Shown: positions 1 to 7,725 of the stretch, piece by piece
How positions within the stretch are numbered: the first letter of the stretch is position 1
Layout: each line of letters begins with the position of its first letter
Assembly: GCA_938038785.1 (NCBI GenBank)
Contig: CALHTB010000013.1
Coordinates: 1-64,000, forward strand
Direction of reading: 5' to 3'
Source of the DNA: an uncultured Acidimicrobiales bacterium
GTDB lineage: Bacteria > Actinomycetota > Acidimicrobiia > Acidimicrobiales > SHLQ01
Length of the DNA stretch: 64,000 nucleotides
Made by a program: the position numbers and the translations under genes
The notes under the pieces: model-generated
What the model saw: only the letters and a program-made list of their open reading frames with translations
Database searches by the model: none
Told to the model about the DNA's origin: nothing

Positions 1-210
1 GCTGTCGGCCACCCCGTGGTGATCAACCCCGATCGTGCCCTCGCCAAGGTCGCGGCCGACCGCGAGTGGGAAGTCCGCACGTTCTCGAACAAGCTCTCGC
101 TGTCAAAGCGGGTTGGCGACCATGCCCGAACCGGTGCGATCGTGGCTGGCGCGGGCGCGCTTGCCGGCGGTGCCAGCTGGTACCTCCGCAGCAAACGTCG
201 CACGAGCTAG
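1..210 (+). CDS. HAD-IB family hydrolase, C-terminal fragment
   Basis: The reading frame is open from the first base and ends with TAG at 208-210, so only about 69 C-terminal residues are present. The visible start (GHPVVINPDRALAKVA) matches the conserved end of HAD subfamily IB phosphatases (SerB-like), where a 'VNPDR.L...A...GW' motif follows the last catalytic segment. The tail ends with a hydrophobic, Gly/Ala-rich stretch and a basic SKRR end, as in membrane-associated members fused to or acting with acyltransferases. Substrate cannot be told from this fragment. The next gene is convergent. Confidence 0.6.
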   Translation, partial: AVGHPVVINPDRALAKVAADREWEVRTFSNKLSLSKRVGDHARTGAIVAGAGALAGGASWYLRSKRRTS

Positions 211-226
211 CTGTCAGCCGACGACG

Positions 227-1594
227 TCAACCAACGATTCGGAACACGCCACCGGTGCGGCTGAGAACGTAGAGCGTGCCGTCGTTGCCTAGACCGAAGC
301 TCGACAGTTCGCTGATGTTCGATACGTCGATCTGCTCGGGGCTTGCGCTGTCATCGACGCGATAACCAAACACCTCGCCGCTGCAGAAGTCGCCATAGAC
401 ATAGGTGCCGTAGAGCTCGGGAATGGCTGTTCCCCGGTACACCTCTCCCCCGGTAATCGAGCACCGCCCGCCATGGGCATAGGTGATAACCGGCGCCACG
501 TGGTCGTCGGGGATCGTGCCGCTGCGATACGTCTCGAGCCCTTCAGTCTCGTTCCAACCGAGGTTCGCCCCGTTGCCCCCACCATCAGCGGCGCGCAACA
601 CGGTGACCTCTTCGAACCGGTCTTGGCCAACGTCGGCGATCCAAAGATCGCCGGTGATCGAATCGAACCCGAAGCGCCAAGCGTTTCGAATGCCCCACAC
701 GAACACCTCCGGTGCATCGCCGTCGACGAACGGATTGTCGGGAGGAATGCGGTACCCCTCATCGGTGTCGACATCGATCCGCAGCACCGCACCGTGCGGT
801 GTGTTCGGGTTCTGGCCGTGATCCCCCGGGTCACCGCCACCACCGCCATCTCCCATCCCGATATAGAGGTAGCCGTCGGGCCCAAAGGCAAGCCCGCCAC
901 CGTTGTGGTTGCCGCGTGGTTGGTTGATCTGCAGCAGGATCTCTCGCGTTGCGGTGTCTGCCGCATTGCCAGACATCGTGTATCGGGCCACGTTCGTATT
1001 CCCATTGCCATCGGTGAAGTTCACGTAGAGCCGTTCACCGTCGGGCGAGAACGCAAGTCCGAGCAGACCCTGTTCGTTTCCGAGGGTCACCGTGCCGCGA
1101 ATGTCCAGCGTGGTGTCAGCGCCATCGGCAGTGCCGTCGGGAAGACGCACGATCCGGCCGGCCTGTTCGATCACGAAGATGTCGTTGGTGTTGGGTCGCG
1201 GGGCCAGGCCAATGGGGCTGCTGAGCGTGGCTACTAGCTCGAGGTCGAGCGGCACTTGGTCAACGGGCGTCGACGAAATTTCGGGTGCAGCCGTAGTAGT
1301 CGTCGTTGTGGTTGTTGTCGTTGTTGTCTCTGCGGCGGCGGTAGTTGTAGTGGAGGTCGTCGTCGAGTCGATGATCTCACCGTCATCGGCCTCGGCTGTT
1401 GTCTCGGCTTCGGTCGTTGGCTCTGCGGCGGCATCGGTCGTGGTTACCTCCGGCAGCACCGGCGTGAGCTCACCATCAACTACCGGTGTGGGTTCGCCTT
1501 GGGCAGCCGTCGGCGCGTCGCCACCGCATCCGGCCAGCCCAAGCGCGACACTCAACGCAAGACCAAACCTCAAAGATGCTTGTCGAACGTTCAT
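227..1594 (-). CDS. Exported PQQ-type glucose/sorbosone dehydrogenase lipoprotein
   Basis: 455-residue protein. The ATG at 1594 is chosen because it begins a lipoprotein signal (basic start, hydrophobic core, LAGC with Cys23); the longer frame adds unrelated residues. Residues about 75-105 are a Thr-rich linker, which would hold the domain away from the membrane. The rest is a six-bladed beta-propeller of the glucose/sorbosone dehydrogenase family: the blocks RGNHNGGGLAFGPDG, YIGMGDGGG, NPNTPHGAVLRID and NAWRFGFD are typical of soluble aldose sugar dehydrogenases using PQQ and calcium. Probable role is periplasmic oxidation of aldose sugars. Convergent with the HAD gene; single gene. Confidence 0.8.
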   Translation of the reverse strand: MNVRQASLRFGLALSVALGLAGCGGDAPTAAQGEPTPVVDGELTPVLPEVTTTDAAAEPTTEAETTAEADDGEIIDSTTTSTTTTAAAETTTTTTTTTTTTAAPEISSTPVDQVPLDLELVATLSSPIGLAPRPNTNDIFVIEQAGRIVRLPDGTADGADTTLDIRGTVTLGNEQGLLGLAFSPDGERLYVNFTDGNGNTNVARYTMSGNAADTATREILLQINQPRGNHNGGGLAFGPDGYLYIGMGDGGGGGDPGDHGQNPNTPHGAVLRIDVDTDEGYRIPPDNPFVDGDAPEVFVWGIRNAWRFGFDSITGDLWIADVGQDRFEEVTVLRAADGGGNGANLGWNETEGLETYRSGTIPDDHVAPVITYAHGGRCSITGGEVYRGTAIPELYGTYVYGDFCSGEVFGYRVDDSASPEQIDVSNISELSSFGLGNDGTLYVLSRTGGVFRIVG

Positions 1595-1657
1595 GTCCCC
1601 ACACTGACGAATCCGTGCGCACTTGCCCACCCTGTAGGTGGTGAATTGCACAAATAT

Positions 1658-2875
1658 TTACGAAATCGGACGCTCGACCACAAAGCATGCGGTGGTTGTG
1701 GTGCTTCCACCGATGTTGAGCGTTGCCACCTTCTCGGCACCGTCAACTTGATAGGCGCCTGCTTCGTTGGCCACCTGCTTGGTGGCATCGAGCAGCATTC
1801 GAGCTCCGGTTGCTCCAACAGGATGTCCACCGCCGATCAAGCCTCCACTCGGGTTCACCGGCATGCGGCCGTCACGCTCTAGCGAACCGTCCTCGACCGC
1901 CTTCCAACTCTCTCCCGGTGCGGTGATGCCGAAGTGATCAATCGCCAGGTACTCCGACGGTGTCATGCAGTCGTGTGTCTCGATTGCGTCAAGGCCGTCG
2001 ACGTCGGTCCCGGCCCGTCCCAGCGCATCGGTGATGGCCGTACGTACCTGCGGCATGACGAAAGTCGAGTCACTGTTGCGATCGAGCTTTTGACGCAAGC
2101 CAAGGCCTACGGTCGTGTGGCCCCATCCAGAAATCGACGACTTCGGAACCCGCCCGCGACCGGCAAGCCAGCGATCCGACACCAAGATCAGCCCGACTGC
2201 ACCATCGGTTATCTGGGTGACATCGTTGCGGCGAAGACGTCCGGCCACCACGGGGTTCACCTCGTCGTCGTCGGTGCACGTCTCGGCCGAGAGCGCCCAA
2301 CCGCGGGTTTGCGCGTTTGGATTGTCCTTGGCGTTGCGAAGGTTCAGCTCGCCAATGGCTCGAAGGTGCACATCGTCGAGGCCGTAGCGACGGTCGTACT
2401 CGTCGGCGAGATGGTTGAAGGTCTCGGGCCAAATGTAGGTAGCGCCCTCGGTATCGGGCCCAACCCAGGCCGCGGCTTCCTGAACAGCTGCGGCTTCTCC
2501 TCCGGGCATGGTCTTCTCTTGCTCGACCCCCAGCACAAGTACACAGTCGTACCGACCGCTCTCGATCTCGGCCATTGCCGAAAGGGTGGCCATCGACGAC
2601 GAAGCACACGCCGCCTCGTGGCGCATGGCTGGCACGCCCCACAACTCGGGAAGCACCGTTGCAGGCATTGCCCCGAGGTGGCCCTGCCCGGTGTAGAGCT
2701 GGCCGAACGCGTTGCCTACGTGGATGGTCTCGATGTCGGCCAGGTCGATCTGAGCCGCAGCAACCGTCAACCGGACGGTGTCCTCCACGAGCGATTCGAC
2801 CGACCCGCCAGACTTCGCCAAATTCGCAGCAAAGTCAGATTGGTGCCCGCCAAGAATGTTCACCGATGTACTCAT
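1658..2875 (-). CDS. Thiolase-family acetyl-CoA acetyltransferase / SCP-x type
   Basis: 405-residue cytosolic enzyme of the thiolase superfamily. The nucleophilic Cys is Cys90 in HEAACASSS, and the C-terminal GGGHPVGATGARM block carries the His that activates it. Lack of the classical degradative-thiolase N terminus and the sequence style resemble the lipid-transfer/SCP-x thiolases common in actinobacteria, acting in beta-oxidation of fatty acids or sterol-like side chains. The ATG at 2875 (MSTSV) is preferred; an ATG-free upstream start at 2890 adds five residues. A palindromic repeat block fills the 180 bases upstream. Nothing ties it to the inositol operon next door. Substrate unknown. Confidence 0.75.
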   Translation of the reverse strand: MSTSVNILGGHQSDFAANLAKSGGSVESLVEDTVRLTVAAAQIDLADIETIHVGNAFGQLYTGQGHLGAMPATVLPELWGVPAMRHEAACASSSMATLSAMAEIESGRYDCVLVLGVEQEKTMPGGEAAAVQEAAAWVGPDTEGATYIWPETFNHLADEYDRRYGLDDVHLRAIGELNLRNAKDNPNAQTRGWALSAETCTDDDEVNPVVAGRLRRNDVTQITDGAVGLILVSDRWLAGRGRVPKSSISGWGHTTVGLGLRQKLDRNSDSTFVMPQVRTAITDALGRAGTDVDGLDAIETHDCMTPSEYLAIDHFGITAPGESWKAVEDGSLERDGRMPVNPSGGLIGGGHPVGATGARMLLDATKQVANEAGAYQVDGAEKVATLNIGGSTTTTACFVVERPIS

Positions 2876-2892
2876 GCGTCCCCCTGCCATCG

Positions 2893-3057
2893 AGGTACCA
2901 CGAACCTTTCACGCAAAAGGAACCTGGCACCTTTTTGGTGAATGGTACCAGGTACCTCGGGAGAGAATCGTTGCAAAATCAACGTTGGCCTCAGGTACCA
3001 GGTACCAAACGGGGAAAACGAACCTGGCACCTTTTTGACGAAAGGTGCCAGGTACCT
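2893..3057. repeat. Palindromic repeat block (family B, ACCTGGCACC type)
   Basis: Two copies of a hairpin lie exactly 100 bases apart. The second is near perfect: ACCTGGCACCTTT (3022-3034), 6-base loop, AAAGGTGCCAGGT (3041-3053). The first (2922-2953) has the same left arm and a right arm with two mismatches. Two further half-copies (AGGTACCAGGTACC at 2993-3006; a degenerate one at 2893-2920) fill the gap. The block ends one base before the stop codon of the aldolase gene. Could be a REP-like element or bidirectional terminator. Confidence 0.8.
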
Positions 3058-3945
3058 CTACACGGTGCGCCAGGGTTTGGCGGTGGCTACGGCGAGAGCT
3101 CGGAGCTCGGCTACCCGGTCGCTTACCTCGCCCGCTATAACACCGGCACGGTCTTCGATGCTGGCGTCTGATGCAGGGCGCCAAATCGCCCGGCCGCCCG
3201 TGAAACCCGAGCATCCGTTGCGGAATGCCACCTCGAGTTGCGCCTTGTAGGCCTCGTAGGTGACGCCCGACGAGAGCAATACCCACGGTTGACGGCACGC
3301 CGCATCGACGGCGGCACACGCATCGTCCCAACCATCGGGGTTTGTGGGGTCGCCAGGGAACTCGAGCTTCAACACATCGATCGGCAGCGGTGAGAGCTCT
3401 TCGACGGTTTGCAGCACGATGCCAGGTCGGTCGGCGTCAGCCATGCCGAAGGCAACCGGCTCTACGAGCAGCGCAAGGTCGAGCTCGGCACAGATCACCG
3501 CGGTGTCCTCCACCACTTGGCGTTGCTGTGCTGCATGCTCGGTGCGTTCGGGCGAGTACGGCAACAGCAGCTTGGCCGCCCCGGCTCCGTGTCGCTTCAC
3601 ATCGGCGGCGTTCCAGTCGGGCATCATCTGCGTTGGGCCAGCCCACGGATCTTGCATGTAGCCCTGTGCCTCGAGAGCGGCCATGAAACCCTGGCTACCA
3701 ACAATGGCCCCGCTCTCGATTGCCTGCGGAAGGCTGTACTCAGGCTCGAGCATCACCCCACTCGCCTGAGGGCCAACGCCGCTGATCAAGGCCAACTTGA
3801 ACTCGGTGATCTCCGCGTTGGTCGCAGCGCCAGGCAACACCGCCTTGAGCGAATCGCGGTGGTCAATGGCGAGGATCGCAAACACGCCTTCGTCGGTGGT
3901 GAGGGTGTCGATGCCGCGCATCTTTCCCGGTGTCATTGCTGTCAT
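3058..3945 (-). CDS. LacD/YihT-like class I aldolase, probable DKGP aldolase (IolJ role)
   Basis: 295-residue TIM-barrel aldolase of the tagatose-bisphosphate aldolase (LacD) group. Visible motifs are AIDHRDSLK (residues 26-34), AKLLLPY (124-130), VEPV (161-164) and DVLKLEFPGD, whose Lys193 corresponds to the Schiff-base lysine of LacD. The same fold occurs as the DUF2090 domain fused to IolC in many proteobacteria, where it cleaves 2-deoxy-5-keto-gluconate-6-phosphate to DHAP and malonic semialdehyde. Standing last in this iol operon, six bases after iolB, it is the best candidate for that step; the B. subtilis type class II IolJ is absent here. The function is inferred from family and position. 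Confidence 0.7.
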   Translation of the reverse strand: MTAMTPGKMRGIDTLTTDEGVFAILAIDHRDSLKAVLPGAATNAEITEFKLALISGVGPQASGVMLEPEYSLPQAIESGAIVGSQGFMAALEAQGYMQDPWAGPTQMMPDWNAADVKRHGAGAAKLLLPYSPERTEHAAQQRQVVEDTAVICAELDLALLVEPVAFGMADADRPGIVLQTVEELSPLPIDVLKLEFPGDPTNPDGWDDACAAVDAACRQPWVLLSSGVTYEAYKAQLEVAFRNGCSGFTGGRAIWRPASDASIEDRAGVIAGEVSDRVAELRALAVATAKPWRTV

Positions 3946-3951
3946 CGTGTC

Positions 3952-4917
3952 CTAGTCGTCGGTGGGCTTGTCGCCCGAAACTTTGTATGGGTCATCGCCG
4001 GCAACGTCGGCACCAGGTGGAAGTCCTCCCGGGTTGCCGAGGTTCGGGGTTTGCATGACGGGCTGTTTCCACGCTCCCGCATCGTCGTTCTCCCACGCAT
4101 CATGAATCCACGTGTGGCCGGCATCGAAGCACGGAGGTGTTGTCCGTTCCTTGTCGACAAGCTCGCCTGCCAGGTAGTTCAGGAAGAACATGTTCGAACT
4201 CGGACATGACACCGTCGAGTGGTAGCCCTTCGGCACAAGAGCGGTGTCGCCGTCGTGCATCACCAAGGTCTCGTCGAAGTCGCCGTCGGGGGTCCAGTTG
4301 CGGTGCATGATGAAGCCGTTGCCCGGGTCCATTCGGAAGTAGTAGGTCTCTTCGAGATACGGCGAGCCGTCCTCGCCATCGTGGCGGTGAGGCGCCCAGC
4401 CAGCCCACATACCCCGTGGCACGTACACCTCGTACAGGATGAGCCGCTCGGCATCGATCGGCGGAGCAAGAACGTGGTTGACCTGGCGGTGCGACGCACC
4501 GCCGCCACGAACTTCGCTCTTCATCTCTTCGGGGACGATCAACCGAGTGGGGTAGAGCCCCTCAGCAGGAGCAGAGCCAATAGCGAACTCGAACTCGCCA
4601 TCAGCAGCGGTGATCTCGATCTCGTCGCCAGGAGTCACGTAGACGATGCTCGGCATCTGCTCGAACACACTGGTCCGGCCAACCTCGAAGGTGTGATCAC
4701 CCGCTTTAACGACACCGTTTCCGGTAAGCGGCACGATTGCCGTCTCCTGGTCGGGCCGGTGATCGGTGTGGCTGGTTCCCGCGGCCAGGTTCACCACCGA
4801 GAAACTCAGGAATCTCCATCCCGCCGATTCCGGCGTGACATCAAGACGCACCCCGTCACCACCCGAATTTTGGACAAGGCTGTTAGAGGCTGCCCGTCGA
4901 TCGCTGTTGATGTTCAT
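3952..4917 (-). CDS. iolB: 5-deoxy-glucuronate isomerase IolB
   Basis: 321-residue double-cupin isomerase that turns 5-deoxy-glucuronate, the product of IolD, into 2-deoxy-5-keto-gluconate. Family landmarks include the first cupin (NLAAGTSHTDHRPDQE), the central HRQVNHVLAP and the second cupin with SPYLEETYYFRM, GFIMHRNWTPDGDFDETLVMHDGDTALVPKGYH split around metal-binding His/Glu residues. The ATG at 4917 is preferred over an in-frame TTG at 4929 because GGGAG lies six bases before it. That ATG overlaps the stop of the upstream SDR as ATGA (4914-4917), implying translational coupling. Confidence 0.92.
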   Translation of the reverse strand: MNINSDRRAASNSLVQNSGGDGVRLDVTPESAGWRFLSFSVVNLAAGTSHTDHRPDQETAIVPLTGNGVVKAGDHTFEVGRTSVFEQMPSIVYVTPGDEIEITAADGEFEFAIGSAPAEGLYPTRLIVPEEMKSEVRGGGASHRQVNHVLAPPIDAERLILYEVYVPRGMWAGWAPHRHDGEDGSPYLEETYYFRMDPGNGFIMHRNWTPDGDFDETLVMHDGDTALVPKGYHSTVSCPSSNMFFLNYLAGELVDKERTTPPCFDAGHTWIHDAWENDDAGAWKQPVMQTPNLGNPGGLPPGADVAGDDPYKVSGDKPTDD

Positions 4918-5780
4918 GAATTCTCCCAAGGGAAGTGTCGAGGTACTGGTTCGAAAGGTGCAGCGGGGCCTTGGCCCGGCATGGTCTGGTCGAAGTCGAT
5001 AGAAGCGCCCGACATCAGGCCCGACTCATCACTGAGCATGAAGCAGATTCCGCGGGCGACTTCCTGAGGCTTGAGCAGCCGGCCATGTGGCTGCACCTTC
5101 TCGGCCTCTTCGAGCCAGTTGTCGGGGGCGTCGTGGAACTTCTTCTGCACGCCATCTTCGGCGGGGGTGTCCATCCAGCCCGGGTTAATCAGGTTGACCC
5201 TGATTTGTTCCATGCGAAGCGAGTAGCCAGCGTGGCGCACCATTGCTTCAAGGCCATGCTTGGCCACGACGTACGGGAACAGCTCGCCAATGCCACCGTG
5301 ATGGGCGATCGAGCCGACGAGCGCCATCGACCCGTGGACACCTTCGCGCTCCATGATCGTGGCGAGCCCGGTGATGAGTAGACCTGGCGCTTTCACGTTG
5401 ACAGCGAGCATCTCGTCCCACATGTCGCCGGTGGTGTTCCACACCGTGCCGCGCCATGTGGCAGCCGCGCACATGGCTGCTGCGTGGACCGTTCCGTACT
5501 TCTCATCGACGGTCGACACGACGAGCTCGGCGCCTTCGGTTGTGGCCATATCGGCGGAGAGAAAGCTGACCGAACAGCCGTCACCGTCGAGGCGCGCGGC
5601 CGAGGCGTCACCCTTGGCCTGATCGCGCCCGACGAGCAAAATCGCCCCAGCCCCTCGGGCCTTTAACAGCTCGGCCACGGCATAGCCAAGGCCTTGCGAC
5701 CCGCCAGTGACGACACAGGTCTTGCCCGCGAACGACCCGAACGAATACGGGTCAGAAGTGATCGATTGGTCGATGCTCAT
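4914..5780 (-). CDS. Short-chain dehydrogenase/reductase in the iol operon
   Basis: 288-residue classical SDR. It has the nucleotide-binding TGGSQGLG (residues 25-32), catalytic Ser157 (GSIAHHG) and the YxxxK pair Tyr170/Lys174. It is coupled at both ends by 4-base ATGA overlaps, upstream to iolG (5777-5780) and downstream to iolB. Likely acts on a hydroxyl or ketone of a cyclitol or deoxy-sugar acid, for example interconverting inositol isomers together with the Gfo/Idh/MocA enzymes. The exact substrate cannot be read from the sequence. It is not one of the standard iol genes of Bacillus. Confidence 0.75.
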   Translation of the reverse strand: MSIDQSITSDPYSFGSFAGKTCVVTGGSQGLGYAVAELLKARGAGAILLVGRDQAKGDASAARLDGDGCSVSFLSADMATTEGAELVVSTVDEKYGTVHAAAMCAAATWRGTVWNTTGDMWDEMLAVNVKAPGLLITGLATIMEREGVHGSMALVGSIAHHGGIGELFPYVVAKHGLEAMVRHAGYSLRMEQIRVNLINPGWMDTPAEDGVQKKFHDAPDNWLEEAEKVQPHGRLLKPQEVARGICFMLSDESGLMSGASIDFDQTMPGQGPAAPFEPVPRHFPWENS

Positions 5781-6778
5781 GCAGTGATCTCCGATGTCTT
5801 GACGGGGCGGCCTTCTCGATGGCTCTTCAGTGCAGCAATGCCAGCGACGAGTGGGGCTCGGCCGTCTTCGATACCGAGCAGCATGTTGCCTGTTGAGAGA
5901 CCTTCAGCGAACGCAACCCACTCGTTGGTAAAGCTCTCGGTGTAGCGCTCGATGAAGAAGTATGGGATGGGTTCGAGCTGCGTGCCTGTAGCGGTGTGCA
6001 GCTCGGTCGAGTGCGGGCGAGGGTTCTCCGAGATCGCCATACCCAACGAACCGAACGCCTCAACTCGCTGGTCGTACCCGTAAACCGCTTGACGGCTGTT
6101 GTCGATGTAGGTGAGGGTGCCATTCTCGTGCGTGAGTAGAAGCATGGCCGTGTCGATGTCACCTGCTTGGCCGATAGCCGGATCGATGCGGTTGGCGCCC
6201 TTTGCAAAGACCTCGACGATCTCGCTACCGGTGACAAACCGGGCCATGTCGAAGTCGTGGATCGTCATGTCGTTGAACATGCCGCCCGATACCTCGATGT
6301 ACTCGATCGGCGGCGGGGCCGGGTCGCGACTGGTGATCTTGACCATGTGCAGCTCGCCCAGAGCGCCGCTTGCGGCGGCCTGCTGCACCGCAGCATGGGC
6401 CGGGTCGAAGCGCCGGTTGAATCCGATCTGGATCGGGACGCGAGCAGTGTTGATCGCGGCGGCGGCCCGGTCGACTTCAGCAAGGTTCAGCGACACGGGC
6501 TTCTCGAGAAAGATCGACTTGCCCGCTTCGGCCGCAGCAACGGCGAGGTCTACGTGTGTGTCGGTGCTGGTACAGATCGCAACAGCATCAACATCGCTCG
6601 ACATAATCTCGTCGACGGTCTCGGCTCGATCACACCCGATCGCGTCGGCCACCGCCTGTGCGCTCTCCGAGTGGATGTCGTAGACAGCCACGACGTCGAG
6701 ACCATCGACGTGTTGGGTGATGATGTCTGCGTGCATCTTGCCGATGCGCCCGAGACCAAAGATGGCGATTGACGTCAT
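5777..6778 (-). CDS. iolG: Inositol 2-dehydrogenase IolG (Gfo/Idh/MocA family)
   Basis: 333-residue NAD-dependent dehydrogenase. N-terminal Rossmann fold with GLGRIGKMHAD (residues 8-17), EKPVS with Lys93, and the C-terminal substrate motif GGMFNDMTIHDFDM with Asp170 and His174, which is characteristic of myo-inositol dehydrogenases; FNRRFDP (120-126) is also an IolG hallmark. Oxidises myo-inositol to 2-keto-myo-inositol (scyllo-inosose). Starts and ends in ATGA overlaps with neighbours (6775-6778, 5777-5780). Of the three Gfo/Idh/MocA proteins in the operon this is the one closest to true IolG. Confidence 0.88.
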   Translation of the reverse strand: MTSIAIFGLGRIGKMHADIITQHVDGLDVVAVYDIHSESAQAVADAIGCDRAETVDEIMSSDVDAVAICTSTDTHVDLAVAAAEAGKSIFLEKPVSLNLAEVDRAAAAINTARVPIQIGFNRRFDPAHAAVQQAAASGALGELHMVKITSRDPAPPPIEYIEVSGGMFNDMTIHDFDMARFVTGSEIVEVFAKGANRIDPAIGQAGDIDTAMLLLTHENGTLTYIDNSRQAVYGYDQRVEAFGSLGMAISENPRPHSTELHTATGTQLEPIPYFFIERYTESFTNEWVAFAEGLSTGNMLLGIEDGRAPLVAGIAALKSHREGRPVKTSEITA

Positions 6779-7725
6779 GAAGGTTCTCCTACCTGAGCGG
6801 CGTATTGCTCTCGGAATCGTTCGATGAGGGTGCGCACGGGTGTTGCGGTTCGGCCGAGGATTCGATCCGTCCGAGGCGTCGTGAGCGAGGTGTCGTACGG
6901 GACCGGCGCGGCGAGCATCGAGGCCGGGTCGGGTGGCCCGAAATCGAGCAGGTCAGCGTCGAGGTCAAAGACGTCGCAGGTGAGCTCAGCGAGATCGCGG
7001 CGAGTAACGGCGTCAGCGCCACAGCAATGGAAGACGCCCGTGCCGTGTTTCTCGCCGATCGCAAGCATGATCTCGCCGCATTCGAGGGCAAGCGATGGCG
7101 TCGCCACCATGTTGATGTCGTCGGCTTCCCACACCGTGAACGGTTCGTTGGCCGAAAGCGAATCGACGATGCTGGCCACGAAGTAGCCAAACCCTCGGTC
7201 TTGGGCACGAGGAGTGGAGGGCCGAGCCAGGTGCTGTCCGTTGACACCGCTCACACGAGCGACCGCTCCCCCGGCTTCGAGCGCAACCATTTCTGACGCA
7301 AGTTTCAGCGTGCCGTACAGGTTGATGGGGTTCGGGGGTGTGAGTTCGTCGGCGCCGCCTTGCGTGCCGTCGAATACCCAGTCGGTCGAGACGAGCACGT
7401 AGCTGGCATCGACCCCTTCGATCGCTGCCTGGGCGGTGTGGCGCGTTGCGTTCACGTAGGCATTCCATGACGCCTGGCGGTCGGCATACATCCGGTCCCA
7501 GTCGTTCATGATTGCGCAGTGGACGACAAGGTCCGGGTCGAAGCTGTCGATGCTGGCTCGGACGTCAGCGCCGTTGGTCATGTCGACCTTCGACACGGCG
7601 TAAGCGGCATCAGGTGGCGGGACGAAGGTGTGCGCAGTCGTCAGCACATCGTGGCCACCGTCGACTGCGGCACGCACGATGTTCGACCCGACAAAGCCGC
7701 CGCCACCACTGATCCACACCCTCAT
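6775..7725 (-). CDS. RmlD-like NAD-dependent reductase/epimerase
   Basis: 316-residue extended-SDR protein resembling dTDP-4-dehydrorhamnose reductase. N-terminal GGGGFVGS, STDWVFDG at residues 113-120 (a signature of the RmlD group) and catalytic Tyr137/Lys141. No rhamnose genes lie nearby, so rhamnose synthesis is unlikely. Its position between the Rieske-desaturase and iolG, with ATGA overlaps on both sides (7722-7725 and 6775-6778), suggests reduction or dehydrogenation of a cyclitol or sugar intermediate in the same pathway. Substrate not identified. Confidence 0.7.
   Translation of the reverse strand: MRVWISGGGGFVGSNIVRAAVDGGHDVLTTAHTFVPPPDAAYAVSKVDMTNGADVRASIDSFDPDLVVHCAIMNDWDRMYADRQASWNAYVNATRHTAQAAIEGVDASYVLVSTDWVFDGTQGGADELTPPNPINLYGTLKLASEMVALEAGGAVARVSGVNGQHLARPSTPRAQDRGFGYFVASIVDSLSANEPFTVWEADDINMVATPSLALECGEIMLAIGEKHGTGVFHCCGADAVTRRDLAELTCDVFDLDADLLDFGPPDPASMLAAPVPYDTSLTTPRTDRILGRTATPVRTLIERFREQYAAQVGEPS

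Noticed and set aside
473-1237. Long plus-strand frame opposite the sugar dehydrogenase
   Set aside because: It is the reverse frame of a clear gene; composition and lack of homology features show it is a shadow.
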